NCBI GenBank assembly: GCA_034436045.1
Contig: DAOTVZ010000102.1
Span: forward strand, 1-23,430
Reading direction: 5' to 3'
Source: H111-94 sp034436045
GTDB taxonomy: Bacteria; Chloroflexota; Ktedonobacteria; Ktedonobacterales; Ktedonobacteraceae
DNA length: 23,430 nucleotides
Shown here: piece by piece, positions 1-7,340 of the stretch
Position numbering within the stretch: the first letter of the stretch is position 1
How the letters are laid out: each line of letters starts with the position of its first letter
Notes under the pieces: generated by a model
What the model was told of the DNA's origin: nothing
Databases searched by the model: none
Seen by the model: the letters and a program-made list of their open reading frames with translations, nothing else
Made by a program: the position numbers and the translations under genes

Positions 1-631
1 CGATCAGACCAAAATTATAGATGGCGAGCGCCAGTGCGGGCAACAGGAACTGGCGTCTGCTATTGAGAATGGCCGTGACGACGGTGCCCGCTCCCAGGAT
101 GAACGGCTGGAAGAGCATGATGCGCACCAGCGAGGTGGTCAGAGCCTGTTCGGCAGGTGAATAACCGGGGACCAGAATTTTGTTGACGAAGGCAGGCGCA
201 ATAAACTCGCCGAACAAGATCATCATGGTAAGTGCGACGAGCAGGACATTAAAGACGAGTGAGGAGAGTTGCCACGCCTCGTATTCGCCCTTGTGCTTTT
301 CATACGAAAAGAAGACCGGAATGAAAGCGTGAGTTAGTGCGCCGCCCGCAATCAGATCAAAGAGTGTGTTGGGGAGATTGGCCGCCGCGTAGTAGGCGCT
401 GGCTGCCGCACCGGTGCCAAAGAGATAGTTGAAAATAATCTGGCGTACCACACCCAGGCCGCGCGAGGTCAGGATAGCCAGAGTGAGCAAAAGTGCCCCC
501 TCAACGATACTAAAACGTCTCTGCGCCATATCGGGGCTGAAGAAGAAACTTTTGAACTGGAAACGAAAGGCACGTAACCACCAGGGTAGTACTCGTTTCC
601 TGGTATATTGTGATATATTGCTTTCCCTCAT
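1..631 (-). CDS. murJ: Lipid II flippase MurJ (MviN family), 5' part, runs off the left edge
   Basis: About 210 N-terminal residues are present; the rest lies outside the window. MurJ is a polytopic inner-membrane flippase that moves lipid II outward for peptidoglycan synthesis. The family's start is clear: a first membrane helix followed by 'TSRGLGVVRQ', then 'FGTGAAASAYYAAANLPN' and 'LFDLIAGGALTHAFIPVF', which carry the conserved Arg residues and the N-L-P-N and GGAL motifs of MOP-superfamily flippases. More hydrophobic helices follow. I use the ATG at 631. It adds about 34 residues of basic, aromatic sequence before the usual family start, where a second ATG sits at 529 ('MAQRRFSIVEG'). 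Neither has a clear Shine-Dalgarno, so the start is uncertain. The family call is firm; full length cannot be judged. Confidence 0.93.
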   Translation of the reverse strand, partial: MRESNISQYTRKRVLPWWLRAFRFQFKSFFFSPDMAQRRFSIVEGALLLTLAILTSRGLGVVRQIIFNYLFGTGAAASAYYAAANLPNTLFDLIAGGALTHAFIPVFFSYEKHKGEYEAWQLSSLVFNVLLVALTMMILFGEFIAPAFVNKILVPGYSPAEQALTTSLVRIMLFQPFILGAGTVVTAILNSRRQFLLPALALAIYNFGLI

Positions 632-746
632 GATCTGGGGACAGTCAATGACACTTGTCGCGGGGTGCTTTCGACTATTGGCGATGTGTCTCCTGGCAAA
701 AATAGTTCGACCCTCCTGGTTTCTCATCTCATGGTGATAGAGCTTT

Positions 747-752
747 ATTATA
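747..752 (-). promoter_or_regulatory. -10 box candidate for murJ
   Basis: Read on the minus strand this is a perfect TATAAT. The -35 region upstream of it (TGGTCA-like) is weak. Transcription from here would give a leader of roughly 110 nt before the ATG at 631. The assignment rests on one box only. Confidence 0.3.
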
Positions 753-998
753 ACAGTCGAGTTTTTGCTCTGACCAGCGAAGGTGTGCACGGTATTCAAA
801 AAGTACCATCTGGCTCATCTTCCCGCGCCAAAAAGCATCAACCTTAAGTTCGTTTATTCATAATGAACAGAGGTTGGTGTAGGGACGGCGATGGTGAAAA
901 TTCATCATCTCCGTCTCCCCATTGCTCCTCTCTTAGCAAGAAGGTTAAGATGCATGCACAGCAACTAGCCTATTTACCCTATGATCTTGCTTGACTGC

Positions 999-1027
999 TT
1001 GAGGGAGTAATAGCCTTGCTGTATGCT
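999..1027 (+). promoter_or_regulatory. Sigma-70-type promoter candidate for the M23 peptidase gene
   Basis: TTGAGG at 999-1004 and TATGCT at 1022-1027 are separated by 17 bases. Each matches consensus at four of six positions. The start of transcription would fall near 1034, giving a leader of about 35 nt that contains the AGAGGA ribosome site. Confidence 0.35.
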
Positions 1028-1068
1028 CTACTTAAGCACTGCAATTACTGTTTAGTAGAGGATTATGT

Positions 1069-2049
1069 ATGTCGTCATCACGTCATGAGGATAGGTCGCA
1101 ATTGCCGCCATCTGCTATGCAGCAGGAAGCCTTTGTCGGAAGTCAGCAAGCGTTGGAACAGGTGTTGCTACCGCCGCAACCCCGCACCGATGCTCTTGTT
1201 AGCGCTCCATTGATCCCTGTCGATGTGACCACATCGACGAAGAAACTGACATTATCTCGCACCAGTACTCGACTTCCGACCGTGATCCCTGCTACCGAGA
1301 AGCGTGTGCGCGTTATTTCATCTATTTCAACCGCTCCCGCGCCCATACAGGTCGCGCCTCGTCGCCGTCGTCGTGCGACGCTTGTGAGCATCCTGGTGAG
1401 TTGTCTCACCGTGATTGCGGCGCTGGCGCTTTTTATCTCCCCATTAGACAATGGTCAATCGCAGGGCGTGCTGCAATCGCTGGGCACGTTCATCCAGCAG
1501 AATAGCACGCTGGCGGCCTTTGGTCCGGCGGCGCAGCCGGTGACGCCGACGCCTACCCCGGACCTGATGTCCGGCGAGGGTTATTGTGGTGGCACCGATA
1601 TCTGGGGAACATGTGCGACTGCCGTGACCACCAGTGGAGTAATGGGTACGGGTGTGATGCAGAAACCGATTCTGGGGGCTGTCATTACGCAGCCCTTTGC
1701 TCATCCTGAGTACCAGACGTGGTGCGGCTGCATTCGTCCGCATAGTGGCATAGACCTGGCCGCCCCCTATGGAACGGCGATTATGGCGGCGGATAGTGGA
1801 CAGGTGATCTGGGTCGGTTGGGACTGGTCGGGTCTGGGTTGGGCGGTAAAAATCAATCATGGCCACTATATCGCTACCATCTATGGACACCTGGATCACT
1901 ACATTGTCAAGGTGGGACAGAATGTGACGAAGGGGCAGGTGATAGGATACGAGGGTTCAACGGGCGCATCAACGGGACCACATCTGCACTTTATGGTGAT
2001 GGTCAATAATATCTGGGTCGATCCCACGCTCTATGTGGCGCTTCCTTGA
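1069..2049 (+). CDS. Membrane-anchored M23-family (LytM-type) metallopeptidase
   Basis: A 326-residue protein of type II membrane topology. Residues 1-97 are a polar, probably disordered cytoplasmic part; an Arg run (98-102) precedes one membrane helix at about 104-124; a Pro/Thr-rich linker ('PVTPTPTPD', about 158-165) leads to the peptidase domain at about 200-322. Zinc ligands of the M23 fold are visible: His225 and Asp229 in 'HSGIDLA', and His307 in 'HLHF'; His274 ('YGHL') and His305 match the catalytic histidines. The domain should therefore be active, cutting peptidoglycan cross-links outside the membrane. Several Cys residues (173, 182, 219, 221) could form disulfides. AGAGGA at 1057-1062 is well spaced from this ATG. 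It is divergent from murJ, so the two cell-wall genes may share control. M23 proteins can also be lysostaphin-like bacteriocins, but the anchor argues for a housekeeping or division role. Confidence 0.92.
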   Translation: MSSSRHEDRSQLPPSAMQQEAFVGSQQALEQVLLPPQPRTDALVSAPLIPVDVTTSTKKLTLSRTSTRLPTVIPATEKRVRVISSISTAPAPIQVAPRRRRRATLVSILVSCLTVIAALALFISPLDNGQSQGVLQSLGTFIQQNSTLAAFGPAAQPVTPTPTPDLMSGEGYCGGTDIWGTCATAVTTSGVMGTGVMQKPILGAVITQPFAHPEYQTWCGCIRPHSGIDLAAPYGTAIMAADSGQVIWVGWDWSGLGWAVKINHGHYIATIYGHLDHYIVKVGQNVTKGQVIGYEGSTGASTGPHLHFMVMVNNIWVDPTLYVALP

Positions 2050-2103
2050 AGAGCATGTGAGCCTGATCGGGGGCCGGAGAGCAAGATAGAGGGCAGGACG
2101 AGG

Positions 2104-2198
2104 AAGCAAGATCAGTGTGAGGCATCGCCCCTATAATGGCACAATGCATATCCTGCTCGTTTTCATTGTAGGGGCGATGCCTCACGCTTATCTTGCTT
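2104..2198. repeat. Large imperfect inverted repeat (35-nt arms), MITE-like or two-way terminator
   Basis: Arms 2104-2138 and 2164-2198 pair over 35 bases with three mismatches, around a 25-base loop. The arm core is 'gtgaggcatcgcccct'. There is no T tract after either arm, so it is not a typical intrinsic terminator. It lies between the convergent M23 and KGG genes. The core resembles the 'gcgaccgcaag/cttgcggtcgcc' inverted repeat at 13650-13754, which suggests a dispersed palindromic family; this needs a genome-wide search. Confidence 0.7.
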
Positions 2199-2240
2199 AC
2201 TTACGCTTGTGAATAAACAATTAACTGAAGTATTTGGCGG

Positions 2241-2270
2241 AAAATGCAAAAGGCTGGCATGAAGCCAGCC
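2241..2270 (-). terminator. Rho-independent terminator of the KGG gene
   Basis: On the minus strand, GGCTGGC (2270-2264) and GCCAGCC (2258-2252) form a 7-bp GC-rich stem with a 5-nt loop. It is followed by TTTTGCATTTT. It starts about 20 bases after the KGG stop codon. Confidence 0.8.
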
Positions 2271-2290
2271 CTCTGGTTGAGAGGAACATG

Positions 2291-2500
2291 TTACGCTTGA
2301 ACGCTCGTCTGGGTGTTGAGCTTTGAGCGACGGCGACTGATCGAGCCGCCCTTGCGCCCGGCGGCCTGAGCCTCTTCGCTCGTCCATTTGTGTGCAGTGC
2401 CGAGTGCGTGAGCTGCTTTGCCGCCCTTGCTAGCAATCTCGCGCTTCTTCTCTGGACTCATCGATGCAAAGCCTCTACCGCGACCTTTTTGTCCTTCCAT
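2291..2500 (-). CDS. KGG-motif general stress protein (con-10/YciG-like)
   Basis: A 69-residue, very basic, Gly/Ala-rich protein. It carries two copies of the KGG stress-repeat: 'GFASMSPEKKREIASKGG' (about residues 10-27) and 'WTSEEAQAAGRKGG' (about 39-52). Small proteins of this type (Bacillus GsiB, E. coli YciG, Neurospora con-10) are hydrophilic, disordered and induced by stress or starvation; their molecular role is poorly known. The start has a strong ribosome site (AGGAGGAG, 8 bases upstream). A terminator follows at once and the next upstream gene also ends in a terminator, so it is a single-gene unit. The upstream region holds two 8-bp inverted repeats that could be operators. The family call is secure, the physiological role inferred. 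Confidence 0.9.
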   Translation of the reverse strand: MEGQKGRGRGFASMSPEKKREIASKGGKAAHALGTAHKWTSEEAQAAGRKGGSISRRRSKLNTQTSVQA

Positions 2501-2532
2501 TGCTCTTTCTCCTCCTGAGTATTTTCATACAT

Positions 2533-2606
2533 CCTATTTGTGTTCGTTACCCAAATAGGTTTCAACCTTTCGTGTAGTGATAACTAATTTACCCTGGTGT
2601 TATCAC
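2533..2606. promoter_or_regulatory. Two consecutive 8-bp inverted repeats upstream of the KGG gene
   Basis: CCTATTTG at 2533-2540 pairs with CAAATAGG at 2552-2559 (11-nt gap). GTGATAAC at 2577-2584 pairs with GTTATCAC at 2599-2606 (14-nt gap). Both are perfect and both lie 30-110 bases upstream of the KGG start. They could be repressor or activator sites, or leader hairpins. I could not identify a convincing -35/-10 pair here. Confidence 0.4.
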
Positions 2607-2839
2607 CACAGAAAGCATAACAGGTAGATTTGCCGAGTACAAGTCAGCCATAAAAAGTTTCAGCTTTCTCTAAGGTAGACTCAACCGTTTCTAAGGAAAT
2701 GCTGAGTTAAAAAGCGCTTCCATGCTCGAATGTAGCTTAATATTACTCAGAAAGACCTTAGAGCGGGTAAGTATGCCCTTCCTTATTATGCTTGCTTTCT
2801 AAGCTAGAATCATTTTAGGTGATGTATTAGAGGTAATTG
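2607..2839. other. AT-rich intergenic stretch without a visible gene
   Basis: Part of the 394-base gap between the KGG gene and the receiver gene. No coding region is supported. CTGAGT near 2702 and ACTCAG near 2745 could pair, but weakly. It probably contains the distal promoter region of the KGG gene. Confidence 0.5.
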
Positions 2840-2893
2840 CAAAAGATGAGGCAAAACCAATAAGACCAATGGTACTATCGACCTGCCTCATCT
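2840..2893 (-). terminator. Terminator of the receiver gene
   Basis: AGATGAGGCA (2844-2853) and TGCCTCATCT (2884-2893) are a perfect 10-bp inverted repeat with a 30-nt loop that itself contains ACCA/TGGT. On the minus strand the stem is followed by TTTTGC. It begins two bases after the stop codon of the receiver gene. Confidence 0.65.
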
Positions 2894-2894
2894 G

Positions 2895-3293
2895 CTAAAT
2901 TACGTCCCGCGTAGATGTTACCTGCTTAATAAGTTGACTGACTTCATCGACCGAGAAGGGCTTTTCTAGCAACGCGACGCGAAGCTGGCGTAATTCTTCC
3001 ATCTCGGTGGCGTTGACGAGAGCAGCGGTTGTTAAAATAATGGGTAAGGTATCCAGGTGAGAGGTCTGACGAATTTGCCGAATAACGCCGAGGCCGGTGA
3101 CAGGGCCACTCAGATGCCAGTCGATGAGCAAGACGTCGATGGGTGGCGGCCCGGTGCGGGGCGTGGTGACGCCGAGGTCGGCCAGACATTCTTCAGTGTT
3201 GCTGTAGTTGATGGCTGTGTAGCCCTCCTCCTGAAGAACGAGGAGAAACATCTCTTGAGTGGCGATGTCATCTTCAAGTAATCCTACGCGCAT
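2895..3293 (-). CDS. Stand-alone response-regulator receiver domain protein
   Basis: 132 residues forming a single CheY-like receiver with no output domain. The acidic pocket is Glu7-Asp8-Asp9, the phospho-acceptor is Asp58 ('LLIDWHL'), the switch Thr is 88 or 89, and the conserved Lys is 111 ('LLEKPF'). It should be phosphorylated by a histidine kinase and act through protein contact, as an intermediate in a phosphorelay or as a regulator of another enzyme. AGAGGT lies 8 bases before the ATG. No kinase gene is adjacent; the closest is the large histidine kinase at 13823-16858, and a link is only a guess. It is divergent from the solenoid protein gene at 3678. Single-domain receivers are common in Chloroflexota. 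Confidence 0.93.
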   Translation of the reverse strand: MRVGLLEDDIATQEMFLLVLQEEGYTAINYSNTEECLADLGVTTPRTGPPPIDVLLIDWHLSGPVTGLGVIRQIRQTSHLDTLPIILTTAALVNATEMEELRQLRVALLEKPFSVDEVSQLIKQVTSTRDVI

Positions 3294-3530
3294 GACGTGT
3301 TACCTCTGACGCTTGGTGTAAATTACCTGTTCAATGCTTAACAGGATGGCAAGGATAAGGAGATAGGGTTCGATCCACGAATCCTTCCTGCTCTCTTTTC
3401 ATGCCCACCTACAGCATACCCTAAAACGTTTATAGGTGCAAGAATCGTGCCAACCCCATCTCCCACGATGAGGCCCCCCGTGTCAGTTCCTCGTGGCGGC
3501 CCTGCTACGCAGACACGCCGTTCCACAGGC
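3294..3530. other. Intergenic region upstream of the receiver gene
   Basis: Part of the 384-base divergent gap between the receiver and the solenoid protein genes. No gene is supported. CCACGA/TCGTGG (3463-3468, 3491-3496) and CGTGTC/GACACG (3479-3484, 3512-3517) are interleaved short inverted repeats of unknown meaning. A weak minus-strand -35 (TTGCCA) lies near 3342, with no good -10. Confidence 0.4.
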
Positions 3531-3559
3531 TTGACCTGCTACGGCGATGAGACTACAAT
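3531..3559 (+). promoter_or_regulatory. Upstream promoter of the solenoid protein gene
   Basis: TTGACC at 3531-3536 and TACAAT at 3554-3559 are separated by exactly 17 bases, each five of six to consensus. It would give a leader of about 110 nt. Confidence 0.6.
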
Positions 3560-3601
3560 AAGGCTTGTATTTATCGGTTCTTTTCATGCCTTATCTATTT
3601 A

Positions 3602-3630
3602 ATGACAGGCAAAAGTGCATATGATACAAT
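3602..3630 (+). promoter_or_regulatory. Proximal promoter of the solenoid protein gene
   Basis: ATGACA at 3602-3607 and TACAAT at 3625-3630 with a 17-base spacer, five of six matches each. Transcription would start near 3637. Earlier in-frame ATGs at 3615 and 3621 fall inside this promoter, which supports the start at 3678. Confidence 0.65.
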
Positions 3631-3677
3631 GCTGTTCATGGCATGGCCCTCAATCACACATTAAGGATGATTACTGT

Positions 3678-5543
3678 ATGTCTGAAAATAACCAGGACCC
3701 CCTTGAGCAGACAGAGATGATAGAAACCGGCGGGAGCGAGGCGACAGAGCCAGGGTTTCTGCATATAGAGGAGAAGCAGGCCGGGCCTTCCGGCAGTCTG
3801 GTCGCATCCCCCGGTACCTCTGCTGTATCGGCGTCCGCGCGAGCCGATAACCGCGTCGGCACGATTGAACACCTGGCGGCACGCCGCGCTTATCCTGCCA
3901 TTGATGTCGAAGCACCCGTTATCCGTCGCCAATTAAGCGAGATGCGCACAGAGATTACCGACCTGCTAATCGGCCTGCGTCTGGGGACACTGCGGGTAGC
4001 CGAGGTTGCCGAGCGCCTGATTGCGTTGTTGAATTTTGGCCCCGTACCCCAGTGGCAGCCTGTATTGATCCCCTTCTTACTAGAAATTGATCGTGCTGGT
4101 ACCCTGATTCCCGTCTGGTTAAACATTATTGAGCGGGATGAACCGCGTGATTTGCCCCCAGATAGCAACCCGGCTGAAACGGAAATTGGACGCGCGCGCC
4201 GCTACGCCATCATGATGTTAGGCAATTACAAGTATGCCTCTGTTGAGGGCAATAGGTTTCAGATGGAGAATCTGACGCGGCTACTCGGTGTGCTGGCCCG
4301 TGATCCCAACACATCGCTTTATGCCACGCAGGCACTGGTGAAGCAGGGTACGACTGCCGCCATTCAGGCGTTGATTGAGGCGCTAAAGGACGCGGAGGGT
4401 TGGGCAAAGGTCGATATTATCGAGGCCTGTATTGCCCTCAATCTGACGCGCTTCTATGATCTGCTCCTGGCCAGTGGGCTGGATGGCGTTGCCGGCCTGG
4501 AAAGCTATGTCGCAGTGCCCCTCTATCGCGCGCTTGACCTGGAACCTTTCTTGCGAGCGGATGGCCGGGGATCGCCACGCATGAGGCAGCAGGCAGCGCT
4601 CATTTTTGCCCAGGTGTTGCAGGATGGGAGCAATCCCCCGAAAGGTGCGGTGACGAGTCTGCCGATTGTCTTTGAACGTCCATTGCCTAAGCTGGCGCGG
4701 GCGCTCTTTGACGGGGCATGCCAGCAGCCCTCGTGGCAGTTCGCTCTGGCGGTTCATCGCCTGGGCCATTTTCTGGGGCGCTACTGGGCCGAGATTTCGC
4801 GTGGCACGTTGCAGGACCCACGGCTGGTCGAGCCAGTCTATGCCTGCCTACCGATGATGCCCGAAGTGGAAAAATGGATGAATAGTGCTGGTCGGGAGGC
4901 CATACTCCAGGTACTGACACAAGAGGGTGAGGTTTCGCCATCAATTCTGCGGGTAGTCGGTGAACTGGCAGACCCCCGCGCGAGCGGGCCGCTGTTGCAG
5001 CGCCTGGAACAACTTACGGTAGTAAGGGAACGCGAACAGGCACGCTACGCCGCCGCGCTCTGTGATGCACTGGGGCGGCTAGGAAATAGTCACGCGGTTG
5101 GCCCGATGGTGCGGCTCCTGGAGCGTTCGGTGGAGATAGAGCGACGGGCAAACCTGCCAAAGCGACGCGATAACCTGCCATTAACCGACAACGAGGTTAC
5201 GGGAAGCATCATCTATGGTTCTGTCGTGCGCGCCTGTGGCTTGCTGAATGACCGCAACACGCTGGATTTGGTTTTGAAGGCCGCCAGCGATTTTGACCCC
5301 TATGTGCGTTTACAGGCCGTTGAGGCCATCGGTCGCCTCGACCCGGAGGCTAGCGACCTGCGTAGCCTGCTAACGACACGCGACCTGCTCAATGATCCCA
5401 ACGACGCGGTGGCGCGCGCGGCTCTCCAGGCAGTGGTGCGCTATCGTGACTACGATAGCATCGTGATGGTGCGTCATATCATCGAGACTCGTCCGCAACT
5501 TGCTCCTGTGGCATATGAGACGCTGCGTCAGCTAGAGCGATAG
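3678..5543 (+). CDS. HEAT-repeat-like alpha-solenoid protein
   Basis: 621 residues from the ATG at 3678, chosen because AAGGA lies about 10 bases upstream and because the earlier ATG at 3615 sits inside a promoter. Residues 1-60 are acidic, Ser/Gly/Pro-rich and probably disordered. From about 60 to the end the protein is almost all amphipathic helices. HEAT-like units are clearest at about 195-255 ('LLGVLARDPNTSLYATQALV', then 'AIQALIEALKDAEGWAKVDI') and again from about 420 to 620 ('RLQAVEAIGRLDPEASDLRS'). There is no signal peptide, membrane helix or catalytic motif. Such solenoids are protein-binding scaffolds. The Ser/Thr kinase gene follows 229 bases downstream on the same strand, so a scaffold-kinase link is possible but only inferred. 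The fold is fairly sure, the function unknown. Confidence 0.85.
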   Translation: MSENNQDPLEQTEMIETGGSEATEPGFLHIEEKQAGPSGSLVASPGTSAVSASARADNRVGTIEHLAARRAYPAIDVEAPVIRRQLSEMRTEITDLLIGLRLGTLRVAEVAERLIALLNFGPVPQWQPVLIPFLLEIDRAGTLIPVWLNIIERDEPRDLPPDSNPAETEIGRARRYAIMMLGNYKYASVEGNRFQMENLTRLLGVLARDPNTSLYATQALVKQGTTAAIQALIEALKDAEGWAKVDIIEACIALNLTRFYDLLLASGLDGVAGLESYVAVPLYRALDLEPFLRADGRGSPRMRQQAALIFAQVLQDGSNPPKGAVTSLPIVFERPLPKLARALFDGACQQPSWQFALAVHRLGHFLGRYWAEISRGTLQDPRLVEPVYACLPMMPEVEKWMNSAGREAILQVLTQEGEVSPSILRVVGELADPRASGPLLQRLEQLTVVREREQARYAAALCDALGRLGNSHAVGPMVRLLERSVEIERRANLPKRRDNLPLTDNEVTGSIIYGSVVRACGLLNDRNTLDLVLKAASDFDPYVRLQAVEAIGRLDPEASDLRSLLTTRDLLNDPNDAVARAALQAVVRYRDYDSIVMVRHIIETRPQLAPVAYETLRQLER

Positions 5544-5772
5544 AGGGGGCTTCACGGGATAATCGTTGAGATAGGACGCCACTATTGCTAGAGACGATAG
5601 CACGTTTGTCCCATAGGATGCTAAACCGTTTCTTCCTGTCCTGTATACTATCTTAAGGAAGATGATTCTATCTGAACCGGCATGACGGAACGAGGGCAGG
5701 TTGAGTGTAGGCAAGAGATGCTCATTCTCGCTTGCTCCTCGCTGTATTCTAAAATATCATGAGGATAGCAAA

Positions 5773-7269
5773 ATGAATATGTTGGTGGGGAAGACTCTTG
5801 GAGGCTATCGTCTCATGCGCCTCATCGAGAGTGGCGGTATGGGTGATATTTATCTGGCGCAACATGCACGTATTGGCCGAAGAGTAGCGATTAAGGTTGT
5901 GTGTGGGGACCTGCGGGCTGTTCCCAATACACCCGAAGGGAGACAGGCGGCCCAACGCTTTGAGCGCGAGGCTCGTGCGGTAGCCGAGCTGGAGCATGAA
6001 CACATTTTGCCGCTCTATCATTTTGGGGAAGAACGTATTGATAACGACGGCCCGCCCATTACTTATCTGGTAATGCCCTATCTCTCGGAAGGCTCGCTCT
6101 GGAACTGGCTACAGCGGCGCACGCAACAGTTCGGTTTCGGCTGGCCTATCTCGGCAGAGGAGGCGGGCTATTATCTGCTACAAGCCGCTGCTGCTCTTCA
6201 GTGCGCGCACGATCATGGCATTATCCATCGGGATATTAAACCGACGAATTTTCTCTTACGTGTTGAGCGTGGGCCACTGCGGGCGGATCAACCGGCCTAT
6301 CTTGCCAGTATCTTTCCGCATGGTCGCCCCCATTTATTACTCGCCGATTTTGGTCTGGCGGCATTTTATCGCCACAGCCGCTCCATTCACCGCTCAGTCG
6401 GCACACCCCTGTACATGGCCCCGGAACAATTCGATGATCCATCGCTGGCTACCTCGGTGCAGGTGGGACCGGCTGCCGATCAATACGCGCTGGCAGTGAT
6501 GATCTATCAACTGGTGACGGGGCGGGCCGTGTTTGAAGGCACAACTGCTCAGTTGCTGCACCATCATCATCATACGGCACCAATGCCACCCAGCTTCTAT
6601 AATCCCAAATTGCCTAAAGAACTGGACGAGGTGTTCTTGCGCGCGCTGGCCAAGAAGCCGGAGCAGCGTTATCCATCTATTATGGCCTTCGCTCAGACGT
6701 ATGACGCACGTTTGCAGGCCGCGCTCCAGATGCGTCAGTTGAAAGCAGCACGCCCGTTGGAACCATCAAGTGGCATGTCGCGCGAGACGCGCCCGTTTGC
6801 CGTCACCGCGCCCCCGTATGCTTCGGCCACGCGCCCTGTGGCCGGAATGAGCCGTATGACCGTCCCTATGCAGAGCGTCTCCATGGCCCCTGTTGTGGCG
6901 ACTGCAACCCGTATGCCGGTCATAGAGTCGAGGGGCAACACCGCTAGCGTTACCGGCAGGGTTAATGGGACGCCGTCGGGCAATGAGATGCGCAGACCAC
7001 AAGCATCGAAAGCGTCGCACGTGCCGCAGGCATCACAGATGTCCTATGAACGGCACAGTAGCGCCAGCTTTGCGCAGGTCAAGGTGGCAACCTCGACTGA
7101 GAAACAGCCCGCACTGCCAGGACAGTCGTCTTCCGGCACCAGAGAGGCGCATGTCGCCCTCGTGGAGCGCACTCCCGCGTTCAGCATGCCGGTTCTTGTT
7201 ATCATCATTATACTCTTACTATTAATCTTCTTATTCTTTGGCACGCTGCTATTTTTACATCTAAAGTAA
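5773..7269 (+). CDS. Tail-anchored Hanks-type Ser/Thr protein kinase
   Basis: 498 residues from the ATG at 5773, which has GAGGA 7 bases upstream; an upstream in-frame start at 5701 has no ribosome site. The kinase domain spans about 9-310: Gly loop 'IESGGMGDIY' (18-27), ATP-binding Lys41 ('VAIKVV'), helix-C Glu66, catalytic 'HRDIKPTN' with Asp154, DFG Asp192, and activation-segment end 'GTPLYMAPEQ'. All key residues are present, so it should be active. Residues about 325-470 are a Ser/Thr/Pro-rich linker and likely autophosphorylation region. One very hydrophobic helix (about 472-495) ends the protein, leaving only a few residues outside. There is thus no PASTA or other extracellular sensor, and input must come from inside. 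A natural run of five His (263-267) occurs in the C lobe. The stop codon lies inside the following terminator palindrome. Confidence 0.95.
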   Translation: MNMLVGKTLGGYRLMRLIESGGMGDIYLAQHARIGRRVAIKVVCGDLRAVPNTPEGRQAAQRFEREARAVAELEHEHILPLYHFGEERIDNDGPPITYLVMPYLSEGSLWNWLQRRTQQFGFGWPISAEEAGYYLLQAAAALQCAHDHGIIHRDIKPTNFLLRVERGPLRADQPAYLASIFPHGRPHLLLADFGLAAFYRHSRSIHRSVGTPLYMAPEQFDDPSLATSVQVGPAADQYALAVMIYQLVTGRAVFEGTTAQLLHHHHHTAPMPPSFYNPKLPKELDEVFLRALAKKPEQRYPSIMAFAQTYDARLQAALQMRQLKAARPLEPSSGMSRETRPFAVTAPPYASATRPVAGMSRMTVPMQSVSMAPVVATATRMPVIESRGNTASVTGRVNGTPSGNEMRRPQASKASHVPQASQMSYERHSSASFAQVKVATSTEKQPALPGQSSSGTREAHVALVERTPAFSMPVLVIIIILLLLIFLFFGTLLFLHLK

Positions 7270-7331
7270 TAAAAAAACCGGCGACCAAACAATCAACTGA
7301 TTGTTTGGTCGCCGGTTTTTTTATTACTTTA
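7262..7331. terminator. Two-way terminator: perfect 34-bp inverted repeat
   Basis: Arms 7262-7295 and 7298-7331 are exact reverse complements over 34 bases, separated by only AC. The core is CCGGCGACCAAACAATCA, flanked by A7 on the left and T7 on the right, so it reads as a terminator on both strands. It sits between the convergent kinase gene (whose TAA is inside the left arm) and the CocE gene, whose stop is 10 bases away. Confidence 0.95.
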
Positions 7332-7340
7332 TCCTCTTTA

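Larger units (their letters stand above)
632..1068. other. Intergenic region between divergent murJ and the M23 peptidase gene
   Basis: This 437-base gap separates two divergently transcribed genes. I see no convincing coding region; short frames on either strand lack ribosome sites and recognisable protein character. It holds a minus-strand -10 box at 747-752 and a plus-strand promoter candidate at 999-1027. Nothing else stands out. Confidence 0.6.

Noticed and set aside
3338..3526. A 62-codon minus-strand open frame upstream of the receiver gene
   Set aside because: No ribosome site, no family resemblance, and it covers interleaved short inverted repeats in a divergent promoter region.
6550..6580. 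Run of five His in the kinase as an engineered His tag
   Set aside because: It lies in the middle of the C lobe, where relatives have a variable 'LLxxHL' stretch; it is natural sequence.
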